Source: Diplonema japonicum
Lineage: Eukaryota > Euglenozoa > Diplonemea > Diplonemida > Diplonemidae
Direction of reading: 5' to 3'
Assembly: GCA_964019335.1 (NCBI GenBank)
Contig: OZ025652.1
Location: 620,001 to 684,000 of the forward strand
Length of the DNA stretch: 64,000 bases
Every line of letters starts with the position of its first letter. Positions within the stretch are counted from its first letter, which is position 1. The position numbers and the translations under genes are program-made. Positions 20,238 through 27,915 of this stretch are shown here, in pieces. The notes below the pieces were generated by a model that was not told the DNA's origin, made no database searches, and was given only the letters and a program-made list of their open reading frames with translations.

Positions 20238-21564
20238 TCACAGTTTGGCCACGGCAGGGGCCCTAGCAATACACTTCATCTCCACACCGATAGGGGTGGG
20301 CAAGTTTCTGATAGCCATAGTGGTCCTTGTTGGGCCGATGGATGCAAAGTTCTTGCGGTAGACCTCATTGAAAGCCTTGAAGTCCCTGTCCATGTTCACG
20401 AGGTAGCACTGAATGTCAACGACGTCTGAAAGGGAGGCACCACAGCTGTCGAGAACCGTTTTGATGTTGTCGATGGTTGCCTGTGTCTGCAGGGCTACGT
20501 TGTACTCTAGAGGCTGTCTGTTCGCGTCGTAGATGGGACCACCCGGGACCTGGTTTGTCTTGGGGTCTCTCGGCCCCATTCCGGAAATGAACAAGAGGTT
20601 CCCAAAGCGTCTTGCATGGGGGTATGCTCCTACTGGTTTGGGTGCACCAGATGTTCTCACGATTGCAGCTTCTTCAGACTTGACAGAGCTTCCCGGTGCC
20701 CTGCAGATCACCTTGAGCTCAACACCAATCGGCGTCGGGAGGTTTCTCACTGAGAAGGTGGTCCTCGTAGCCGACAGCCCACCCAGCTCCTCCTTGTAGG
20801 CACGATTGAACTCGGCGAAGTCTCTCTTCATGTCAACTAGGAAGCAGTTCACATCGATGATGTCCTCGAACTTCCCGCCAGAGGCGACGATCACACGGCG
20901 TATCTGTGTGGTGTTGTTTGCAATGTTCTGTGCATACGTTTTCGATCGTTGCCTTTGTTTGCCTGTAGACATCGTACTCCAAAGGCTTCCGATCAGCGTC
21001 GTAGATAGGCCCCCCCGGGACCTCGTTTGTGGCAGGGTCCCTTGGGCCCATCCCGGACACAAACAAAAGATCGCCAAACCTCTTCGCGTGCGGGTACGCC
21101 CCTACTGGGGACGGTGCGTTCTTTGCAACAACAGGCTCCGGTCGTATCTTGGACCCGGGTGCTCTTGCGATGACCTTTAACTCCACACCGATGGGAGACG
21201 GAAGCTGTCGAACGCTGACGGTCGTCCTGGTGGGGGAGTAGCCTGCGAACCCCTCCCGGTAGGCCTTGTTAAAGGCTTTGAAATCACGCTTCATGTTGAT
21301 CAGGAAACACTGAACGTCGATGATGTCCCCGAAGTCTGCTCCGCTTGCTTCCAGAACCTTCTTTATGTTCGCGATCGTAGCCAACGTCTGCTGGTACACA
21401 TCGTAGTCCTGCTCTTTCCCCTCGCTGTTCCACACAGGACCACCTGGGATGCTATCATCGGACCCCCTTGGGCCCATCCCGCTCAAAAACAACAAATCAC
21501 CATACGCCCTCGCGTGGGGGTACGCCCCCATCGGTCTTGGAGCCTTCTCCGCATGCACTGCCAT
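20238..21564 (-). CDS. triple RidA/2-aminomuconate-deaminase-like protein
   Basis: Exons 20938-21564 and 20903-20238 joined over a 34-nt intron (20904-20937; GTATGCACAG...ACACAG), giving 430 residues. Without splicing the second of three domains would be frameshifted; splicing restores TIEN-IRRVIVASGG exactly as in the sister domains. Each domain has GAYPHA...GDLLF.SGMGPR, GGP.(Y/W), TIxNI, D.QC(F/Y)L.NM.RDF and RTT..VR.LP.PI.VE.K, the RidA fold with its conserved Arg near the C-terminus. The GAYPHA and PTRTT motifs resemble 2-aminomuconate deaminase of tryptophan breakdown. RidA proteins work as trimers, so a covalent trimer is plausible. Confidence 0.9.
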
Positions 21565-21711
21565 AGCTGGTCTTTAGCCTATGTGTTGGAGAATATAACG
21601 TGGGGTATGGGGGGGGGGGGGGAGAATAAAAAAGCCGATCTCGTACCGTATAAAGCACAGTAACTATTATAGGGTACCAAGAAAGAAAAGAAACGACATC
21701 TCATTGAAAGA

Positions 21712-21858
21712 CTACACAAAAAAGAAAAAAAACCAATCTTTCTTCGTCAAGGTGACACAGGACAAACAGCGCTCAGTACGACTACCACGGTCGGCTCCAA
21801 GTGTCATAAAGTACATGGTGGGGTGTTTGTAGTCAAACGACACATTGGAGTGAGCTAA
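21712..21858 (-). other. possible exon or gene remnant
   Basis: A 48-residue open frame with normal amino-acid balance (around HSNVSFDYKHPTMYFMTLGA and DRGSRTERCLSC) follows a CACAG in the spacer between cathepsin copy 1 and the RidA-like gene. It lacks a clear upstream exon and runs into a poly(T) stretch (WFFFFFV, stop). It may be a decayed gene or an exon of an unseen small gene. Family not recognised. Confidence 0.25.
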
Positions 21859-22013
21859 CCTGTGCGGCGCCACCTCTCAGACATGGGAGGGCTTTATGCT
21901 TTAGAAACCAGAAAGAGGGGGCCCTCATTTTAATTGGACGTTGGTGGGTAAAAAGAAGAAGGAAAAAGAGAAGCAAATTTGCTGTTGTGTTCTCATCAAT
22001 CAACACAACGCTT

Positions 22014-22988
22014 TCAGATCTCGGAGGTGCAGGGGGACTTGTTGAGGCCGCACTCGTTGGCACCCCTCTTGACCCTGATGTAACCGTTCTCGCCCCAAGA
22101 TGCCCCCCAGGAGTTCTTGATGATCCAGTAGTCGGCGGCGTAGCCAACGATGAGGACACCGTGGTCAAGGGTGCAGACCTCACAGCAGTTGGTGAGGATG
22201 CCTCCGTTGTAGGTCTGCCACTTGGTGGCGTCCACAGCGATGGAGAGGGGCCCGCTGGGACCGACGAACTCGGCCATCGCGTTCTCGTTGTGTGCGATGT
22301 CCTTGTGGCCCTTGATGGTGGCCCCCACCGCCTTCCCGGACACGTCGTGGCACACCCCGCTGAACCCGTCGCCAGAGGTGTAGTGGTACGAGGCCTCCGT
22401 CACGATCTGCCCGTTGTGTGTCTGCTGCAGCCACTTGAAGGCGTTGTCCATGAGACCACCGTTGCAGCCGTCGTCGATCTTGTCGCACGACACCAGTTCC
22501 TGCTCCGACAGCGAGGTCAGGGTGTTCCCCGCAAGGAACCACTGGCCCTCGATCCCTCCGGTCGTGGAGAAGGCCCAACAGCTCCCGCACTGAGCCTGGT
22601 TCTTCACGTGGGTCACAGCTCCCTTTGTCCTCCAGTCCACCTCTGTGGGGGCTCCCGAAGTTGCCGAGGCGGTGTAGGCCGGTCCCTCCTTCTCAACAAC
22701 CTTCAGGTTGTGGTACACCTTGAACTCCTCAGAAGACAGGTCAGAGAACCTGTTCACCCCGAAGGTTGCCCCCATCGCCTGCTCCTTCTCGTACTGGGCT
22801 CCCTTCAAAAGGTTCTTGGTGAAGATCTGGAACCTCCTCTCCTCCTCGGCAGCGCTGCTGTAGGCCTTGTTGTAGTCAGCCTTGAAGGTCCTGAACATCG
22901 TCCTCGAGTTCACCCTGATGTAGTCCTCAGACAGACCCTGCGCGCACCCCGCCAGCAGGGCGATCATCACTGCAGTACCGCAACGCAT
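22014..22988 (-). CDS. cathepsin L-like cysteine protease, copy 1
   Basis: 324 residues. Signal peptide 1-18 (MRCGTAVMIALLAGCAQG), I29 propeptide (about 25-95) with the FGVNRFSDLS block, then a papain-fold mature domain. Catalytic Cys is in QCGSCWAFS (about 137), His in LDHGVLIVGY (about 276), Asn in IIKNSWG (about 292). The GCNGG motif is present. It lacks the long C-terminal extension of many kinetoplastid cathepsins. The frame is open upstream, but copy 2 shares only this start, so the ATG at 22988 is used. Predicted lysosomal or secreted protease. The protein is identical to copy 2 at 43523. Confidence 0.95.
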   Translation of the reverse strand: MRCGTAVMIALLAGCAQGLSEDYIRVNSRTMFRTFKADYNKAYSSAAEEERRFQIFTKNLLKGAQYEKEQAMGATFGVNRFSDLSSEEFKVYHNLKVVEKEGPAYTASATSGAPTEVDWRTKGAVTHVKNQAQCGSCWAFSTTGGIEGQWFLAGNTLTSLSEQELVSCDKIDDGCNGGLMDNAFKWLQQTHNGQIVTEASYHYTSGDGFSGVCHDVSGKAVGATIKGHKDIAHNENAMAEFVGPSGPLSIAVDATKWQTYNGGILTNCCEVCTLDHGVLIVGYAADYWIIKNSWGASWGENGYIRVKRGANECGLNKSPCTSEI

Positions 22989-23173
22989 AGTTGTGGGTGG
23001 TTTTCTTTTATTTTTTTTTTGTTTTCCTGAGAAAGTGAGGGTGTTGTGTTGTTTTGTCTTGTGGCTTGTAGTTTTAAGTTCTCTCTCCTTTTTCGTTGTT
23101 CTCGGGGAAAAGAAGATGTCTTTAAAAGAATGTTTTGTTTTAAAATACCCAAAGTACAGGCTCAAAAAAAAAA

Positions 23174-23248
23174 ATATCTTGGGTGAGACAGGTACAGCCG
23201 AGCTTACCAGTTTGTCGCAAAGAACATCAGCTGCGTTTAATTCACCCC
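23174..23248 (-). ncRNA. H/ACA-like (AGA-box) RNA, module D
   Basis: A lower stem GGGUGA/UCACCC encloses an internal loop and a second stem GCAGC/GCUGU, the layout of a pseudouridine-guide hairpin. AGA follows the stem and is three bases from the proposed 3' end. Copies at 33313 and 41578 keep AGA but diverge right after it. No target known. Confidence 0.5.
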
Positions 23249-23321
23249 TGTGCCTTGTGGTGGTAAGGATATTCTTTTTTTTTCATTCCATTTTGTTTCT
23301 TCTTTTTTTTTTTTGCCGTTG

Positions 23322-23412
23322 TCAGGTGTGGACGAGTTGTTTACCACTTGCCCGAAGGCATCGTATAGGTATAGGGGCGATGTCCAGATAGTAGCTGTGG
23401 TTTGTCATCATT
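23322..23412 (-). ncRNA. box C/D-type RNA, module A
   Basis: Box C AUGAUGA (23411-23405) and box D CUGA (23325-23322) on the transcribed strand. The conserved block shared by seven copies runs exactly from box C to box D. Guide candidate is the sequence ending CUCGUCCACAC just before box D. The flank pair here is UUG/CAA. Confidence 0.6.
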
Positions 23413-23452
23413 CTCAAAAGAAGCTTTTGTTGTTCTTTTTTTCCCCATTTCC

Positions 23453-23520
23453 ACATCTCCCAAACAGTAATGAGAACACGATGGCTACGAGGAAGCAAGC
23501 CCGCCCTTCTGCTGCTGGTC
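23453..23520 (-). ncRNA. H/ACA-like (AGA-box) RNA, module B
   Basis: Conserved 68-nt block ending AGAUGU on the transcribed strand. Identity among copies stops exactly three bases after AGA, as in single-hairpin H/ACA-like RNAs of trypanosomes and Euglena. The apical stem is GGCU/AGCC; the lower stem is weak. Confidence 0.5.
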
Positions 23521-23593
23521 ACTCAAAAGAAAGGACTTCCCTCTCTTCCATTTCCCCCATCCCACCACCCCTTTCCCTCCTCATTTCCCAAAA

Positions 23594-23717
23594 AGGCTCA
23601 GAAAAGGTACTCACATCTCATTCGGCGGGAGGAGGACAGCAGAAGCATCACCCTCAGCCTCCTCCCTCGTCAGAAATGAGGAATGCCATTGGAGTTTGTT
23701 GTTGGTCATCACAGCCT
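23594..23717 (-). ncRNA. box C/D-type RNA, module C1
   Basis: Terminal stem AGGC/GCCU directly flanks box C GUGAUGA and box D CUGA. Internal CUGA (D') and GUGAUGC (C') are in the expected order. About 120 nt. Confidence 0.5.
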
Positions 23718-23746
23718 CCTTCCGGAAAAAAAAACGAAACAAAGGA

Positions 23747-23747
<1 letters not shown>

Positions 23748-23780
<33 letters not shown>
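23748..23780 (+). repeat. (CA)n microsatellite
   Basis: Dinucleotide tract between modules C1 and C2. The matching tract is shorter in the intron copies. Confidence 0.9.
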
Positions 23781-23887
23781 CAGTAAATCATGACTCAGAA
23801 GTACGTTCACTTGCTGCCAGCACAATGGCCAACAGCATCAACAAACAAACCAGCAATTGAGTGAAGTGGTAATCATCTCCACTGTTG
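23778..23887 (-). ncRNA. structured conserved RNA, module C2, class unclear
   Basis: Closed by a perfect 7-bp stem CAACAGU/ACUGUUG about 110 nt apart. An inner hairpin pairs UUGCUG with CAGCAA and UUCAC with GUGAA. A box C-like AUGAUUA and a CUGA occur but not next to the stem. It could be a degenerate C/D RNA or another structural RNA. Confidence 0.45.
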
Positions 23888-23908
23888 CAAAAAAGAAGAC
23901 ACTCCTGA

Positions 23909-23999
23909 TCAGGTGTGGACGAGTTGTTTACCACTTGCCCGAAGGCATCGTATAGGTATAGGGGCGATGTCCAGATAGTAGCTGTGGTTTGTCATCATT
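23909..23999 (-). ncRNA. box C/D-type RNA, module A
   Basis: Box C at 23998-23992, box D at 23912-23909. Flanks CUGA (5') and UCAG (3') can form the terminal stem. Insert sequence is identical to other module A copies. Confidence 0.6.
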
Positions 24000-24047
24000 T
24001 CAGTTCCTTTTGTTTCTTCCGTTCTTCTCCTCTGTTTTCCCATTTCC

Positions 24048-24115
24048 ACATCTCCCAAACAGTAATGAGAACACGATGGCTACGAGGAAGCAAGCCCGCC
24101 CTTCTGCTGCTGGTC
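24048..24115 (-). ncRNA. H/ACA-like (AGA-box) RNA, module B
   Basis: Same 68-nt block ending AGAUGU. Flanking sequence differs from the copy at 23453. Confidence 0.5.
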
Positions 24116-24194
24116 GCCAAAAGCTCAAAGAAGGAAACGATAAGAAAAGAAGAAAGACAAGCAGGACAACCAAGAGTGTCGGTGGGCAAAGACA

Positions 24195-24287
24195 TCAGAA
24201 CCTAATTGTGGTTGTTGCCGCTCATGAGCTTCCCCGATCTGGTCGAGGGCTTCGCGAAGAGGAATCCAAGTACAAGAGATCATCACT
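24195..24287 (-). ncRNA. box C/D-type RNA, module F
   Basis: Single-copy candidate. Terminal stem AGACA/UGUCU flanks box C GUGAUGA (24286-24280) and box D CUGA (24198-24195). Guide candidate ends ACCACAAUUAGGUU before box D. The complete box-and-stem arrangement in a sequence unrelated to modules A-E supports the RNA reading of the cluster. Confidence 0.6.
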
Positions 24288-24472
24288 TGTCTGCCGGGGT
24301 TTGCTTGCAAATTTAGAACAGCAGTTTCAATAAAAACAAATAAAAAGACTATGCAACCAAAAAACACCATTGCAGGCTTGCTGTGATTGAGAGAAGCTCG
24401 CAAGTATCCGGAATGGTCTAAGAAGGCTGCTAGTGACTCTACGTGTGTTCTAGCTGTACAGGTGCATGTCGG

Positions 24473-27400
24473 CTACCAATCTAAGTGGCCAAACCTGTCA
24501 ACGGTGTCTTGCGACTGTTTCAGATCCTTCTGGACCTTCTTCCTCATGTAGAAGACGGAGCAGTCCCTGTTGGTGCAGAGAACCGTTTCATGGAGTGACC
24601 CTTGACATCTCTGGCACTGTGTCCACACACGAGAAAACAACGACCCATAGTATTTGCGTTTGCTGAGCTCGCGTGCGTAGATGCTGGCCTCGTTGGGTTT
24701 GCAGCAATCACAGAGGGGACCCACAGCATCTGACGACAGCTTTGCCTTGCACCCTACGCACGACAGGACAACCTTCGCAAACTTCATCAGCATACTGTTT
24801 GTGGGTGTAGGGTTGGCCATCTTCCTCGTGTGCGCACCTTGCAACAATGTGGCTTCCGGATGGGGGATCACACCCTCAAATAACCGCAGTAGTGGCAACT
24901 TCAACTGGTGCTGCAGGTAGTACTGGGCATCGATAGGTAAGTTCTTCTCCAAAACGTAGAGAGGGTCCTCTGACTTCTCATAGGCCTTGGCGTCCTTGAG
25001 CCCCCTGACAAAGACGTATGGCACACGGTCACCGACAGAAGGTGCTGATCCAGGGTCGCGCTGTCTCATCCTCTCTGCGAGCTCTGCGTGTGCTTGCCTT
25101 CCCGCGTAGTCCTCCCTGTCCATGGTGAGGGTTTTGGAGATGACCAGGTGCGACACGTCGAGTCTGTTCATCAGAAGGTCGCTGATGACCTGCTTCACGT
25201 AGTCGACTGCTTTATCGACCGACCTGTCGAGCAAGATGGTTTTTAGGACTTTCTGCACCAAGTTGGCAACCAGAGGGCAGTTGTCCCTACGCACGGACTC
25301 GATACCCTTGGCGTCGAGTTTGTCGTGTTTGTCAGCGTTCGTCCATAGCAGTCCTGCGTATCGTTTCTTGTTCATCAGCAGGTATGGGAAGTAGCATTTC
25401 TCGAACTCCAGTTTCACAGGGTTGGGGAACAGCTTCGTAACTTCGTCGGCGGCCTCTTTCCCCAGCTCCATCGACCTCTCGAGCGATGTTTTGGAACCAA
25501 AGCTCACCATGACAGAGTCGGTGTCGCCGTACACCACCGTCGCGTCTGCCTCGTAGCCGTTCTCCTTTGTGTACGTCTTCTCAACAGCGTTCTTTGTTAC
25601 GTCGATCATCTGCCTACCGTATGCGGTTACTGCTCTACTGATCGCAAGGCAGGGAAGCTTCCCTACCGTCGCTCCGGTGAACCCGTAAACGGAGTTCGCA
25701 GAGATCTTCAAAGCAAGTTGCCGCCCGTTGTATACAGCCTGCTCCATGGGGTCGGTTGCCTCGGCCATTGCTCGTTTCGCCTTCTTTCTCTCGGCGAGGA
25801 GATCTTGCAAGATGCGGGGAAGTAGCCCGTGCTTCTTGGACTTCACGGCAAACGCACACCCGTCAGCTGCGGGCGAGCATTCGTATTCAGTCTTGCCCAA
25901 ACCGAATTTATCGGCCTGTCCTGGGTTCAGCAGAGTAGAGTAGCAAAGATTGTGAGCCATCATGATGGAAGGGTATAGCGATGCAAAATCGAGAGTAGCG
26001 ATGGGGTGGTCGTAGAAGCCTCTGTGGGGCTCAATGACAGTTGCACCCTGGAATCCGGCTTCTTGAGAGTCACCAATGTCGTGTGTGGGGAACAGGAGGT
26101 TCTCGTGCAGGGTCTTTCTTAGGATCTGTGAATAGACCTTAATCTGCTGCCCCTTGTCGATGAGCCAGGAGAGGGGCACACCCGACACACGCGCCATTTC
26201 AATAAGGTTAACAACTGTCATCAATTTCTCCATCAAGCGGAGGGGGAGCACTGCATCTTTGAAGCAGTACCGTGCGAGTCTGTTTCGGGTTTCCGGGTTG
26301 CCGTTCTGCAGCGTTGCAATGATAGAGTGGTGCACGTCCTCCTTCTGTTCTCCGAGGAAGTTGTGCGACACGTTGTTCAGCGTGTAGGAGCGCAGCTTGT
26401 GCTCCTTTTGGATGACCACAAGCAGATCGACGATGACATTCCCAGGAAGGTCGAACTCCTGGAACTCACGCCTGCCGTGCGCCTTGCTCTGGAAGACTCT
26501 TGTTTTCATTGTAGTCGCCAAGGTAACCATTCTGGATAAAAAAGGAAACTTCACAAGATTCAGCGTGCTGGCACGGTTCAGTAGATACGGGACATCGAAG
26601 TTGACTATGTTGTACCCTGTCACAACGTCTGTGTTCACCGCACGGTAGAAGTCAGCAAAGGCCATCAACAAGTCCTTCTCATCCTCGAAGCAGTACAATT
26701 GCACTCCGGGGATGGGCGCTGTCTCCTTCAAACAGAACACAACGTTCACGAAAGATTCCCTCTCCTGTAGCATCCTCACCGAGGCGGCAATCTGGATCAC
26801 AGGGTCGTGCTCTGCTTCCGGGAACTTCCCAGGCCTCCCTTCACACTCAATATCGAAGGACATAATACGCACTGGAGCGATTTTCATAAAATCGCCCGTG
26901 CACTCATGCGGTACGAGCTTGTCGAAGGCTATAGTGAGCTCGATTTGACTACGCGACTCCTTCTCTCCAAGATGCGGTGTGAAGGACCCTGCCGGGCATG
27001 TGATCCAGTTGCTTCCACCAATATGGTTGTCGACCATGAAACGCAGTGGGAATAACACATTTGACTCGTAGGTGATGAACTGGAACTGTCCCGACCACAG
27101 GGGCGGGAACTCCACACCACCGCCTGCTTTGCCCTGCAAGAGGTCCCTGATACGTGTCACGTACCCAGGCATCAACGCAGTGATACGCAGGAAGGGTTGG
27201 TACTGTTCGTTCTGGTAGCCTAATAGAGACATTTTGTTTTCCACACTGATGGCTTGGACGACATCGGGGGTACCAGTGCCAACTGGTGGTGGGCCTTCGA
27301 GTCTAGTGTTCAGCATTCTTCTGAAGAGCTCTGCGTGGGAAGGACGCCAGCCAGGTGGTGCTTGGATCCAGATATACGGCTGAAAGCCGTGCACCACAGC

Positions 27401-27625
27401 CAGAACACTTTGCCCTTCACTCGTTACACCGAAGATCCTGATGCCTGTGATCTCCTTCACGTTCTGCGGGCCGGGCATGCCAGGAACAGGTGGTGAACGA
27501 AACTGATTGATGTCCATCAGTTGGAACGTCACATCTTTCTTGAACCATTCTTTCTCGACAGGCTTCCTCGCATACGCAGGGTCAGGTATGTATCTCTTTC
27601 CACCTGCGACTTCATAATACTCCAT
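24473..27625 (-). CDS. POLD1: DNA polymerase delta catalytic subunit
   Basis: 1050 residues, one exon; family B replicative polymerase of the lagging strand. Exonuclease motifs are intact: FDIE (about 257), YNIVNFDVPYL and YCFKD. Polymerase motifs: DFASLYPSIMMAHNLC (about 545), KISANSVYGFTGA, YGDTDSVMV (about 697). The C-terminus has the CysA zinc module (CVGC...CDCC, about 955) and CysB (CQRC...CTNRDC, about 1005) that in other eukaryotes carries an Fe-S cluster and binds the B subunit. Length is close to human POLD1 (1107), with a short N-terminus. All catalytic acids are present. Confidence 0.97.
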   Translation of the reverse strand: MEYYEVAGGKRYIPDPAYARKPVEKEWFKKDVTFQLMDINQFRSPPVPGMPGPQNVKEITGIRIFGVTSEGQSVLAVVHGFQPYIWIQAPPGWRPSHAELFRRMLNTRLEGPPPVGTGTPDVVQAISVENKMSLLGYQNEQYQPFLRITALMPGYVTRIRDLLQGKAGGGVEFPPLWSGQFQFITYESNVLFPLRFMVDNHIGGSNWITCPAGSFTPHLGEKESRSQIELTIAFDKLVPHECTGDFMKIAPVRIMSFDIECEGRPGKFPEAEHDPVIQIAASVRMLQERESFVNVVFCLKETAPIPGVQLYCFEDEKDLLMAFADFYRAVNTDVVTGYNIVNFDVPYLLNRASTLNLVKFPFLSRMVTLATTMKTRVFQSKAHGRREFQEFDLPGNVIVDLLVVIQKEHKLRSYTLNNVSHNFLGEQKEDVHHSIIATLQNGNPETRNRLARYCFKDAVLPLRLMEKLMTVVNLIEMARVSGVPLSWLIDKGQQIKVYSQILRKTLHENLLFPTHDIGDSQEAGFQGATVIEPHRGFYDHPIATLDFASLYPSIMMAHNLCYSTLLNPGQADKFGLGKTEYECSPAADGCAFAVKSKKHGLLPRILQDLLAERKKAKRAMAEATDPMEQAVYNGRQLALKISANSVYGFTGATVGKLPCLAISRAVTAYGRQMIDVTKNAVEKTYTKENGYEADATVVYGDTDSVMVSFGSKTSLERSMELGKEAADEVTKLFPNPVKLEFEKCYFPYLLMNKKRYAGLLWTNADKHDKLDAKGIESVRRDNCPLVANLVQKVLKTILLDRSVDKAVDYVKQVISDLLMNRLDVSHLVISKTLTMDREDYAGRQAHAELAERMRQRDPGSAPSVGDRVPYVFVRGLKDAKAYEKSEDPLYVLEKNLPIDAQYYLQHQLKLPLLRLFEGVIPHPEATLLQGAHTRKMANPTPTNSMLMKFAKVVLSCVGCKAKLSSDAVGPLCDCCKPNEASIYARELSKRKYYGSLFSRVWTQCQRCQGSLHETVLCTNRDCSVFYMRKKVQKDLKQSQDTVDRFGHLDW

Positions 27626-27915
27626 ATTGTGTCCCTAGTTGGTGTTTCAATGGCATACGAAAAATAATACAAGTATAAAACGAAAACAGCAGGGCAGTGG
27701 ACCGTCGCACAATCAGAAGAGAATGCTCCAGCGTCCAATTCTTTTTCTTTTTCTTTTTCTTTCCATTCTTTTGCTTTTTCTTCTTCTTTTTTTTCCCCGT
27801 CGTTCTGCTTCACATTCTTTGCTCCTTCTTTAGCTGCTGTTCGGGGACAGGATTGAGGTCACCTAGGAAGGCACCTCAACCTTTTCTCAGCGATTTTATG
27901 GCGACTGACATTATT

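Larger units (their letters stand above)
22989..24472 (-). other. intergenic small-RNA cluster region
   Basis: Spacer between the DNA polymerase delta gene and cathepsin copy 1. In transcription order it holds modules F, B, A, C2, C1, B, A and D (listed separately). The order C2-C1-B-A-D recurs inside the PFR2 introns. Spacers between modules are pyrimidine-rich on the plus strand and vary freely. Confidence 0.6.

Noticed and set aside
20833-21077. RidA gene as a frameshifted pseudogene
   Set aside because: A GT-AG intron of 34 nt restores the domain exactly and the same intron style occurs in neighbouring genes.
22989-23165. 59-residue N-terminal extension of cathepsin copy 1
   Set aside because: Low-complexity Lys/Thr/Ser-rich reading, absent from copy 2, and it would bury the signal peptide.
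23326-24115. Plus-strand multi-exon gene built from modules A and B (CAG before GTGTGG, AAACAG before ATG)
   Set aside because: Conserved block edges match RNA boxes on the minus strand better than exon edges, and plus-strand transcription would oppose the whole cluster.
24076-24333. Plus-strand frame starting MATRKQARPSAAG, resembling a histone tail
   Set aside because: The repeated part is the antisense of module B, other copies have lost the ATG or diverge after 17 codons, and no histone fold follows.
24340-24430. Hairpin CCATT...AATGG with inner CTTGC/GCAAG as a further H/ACA-like RNA
   Set aside because: No AGA or ACA box follows the stem.
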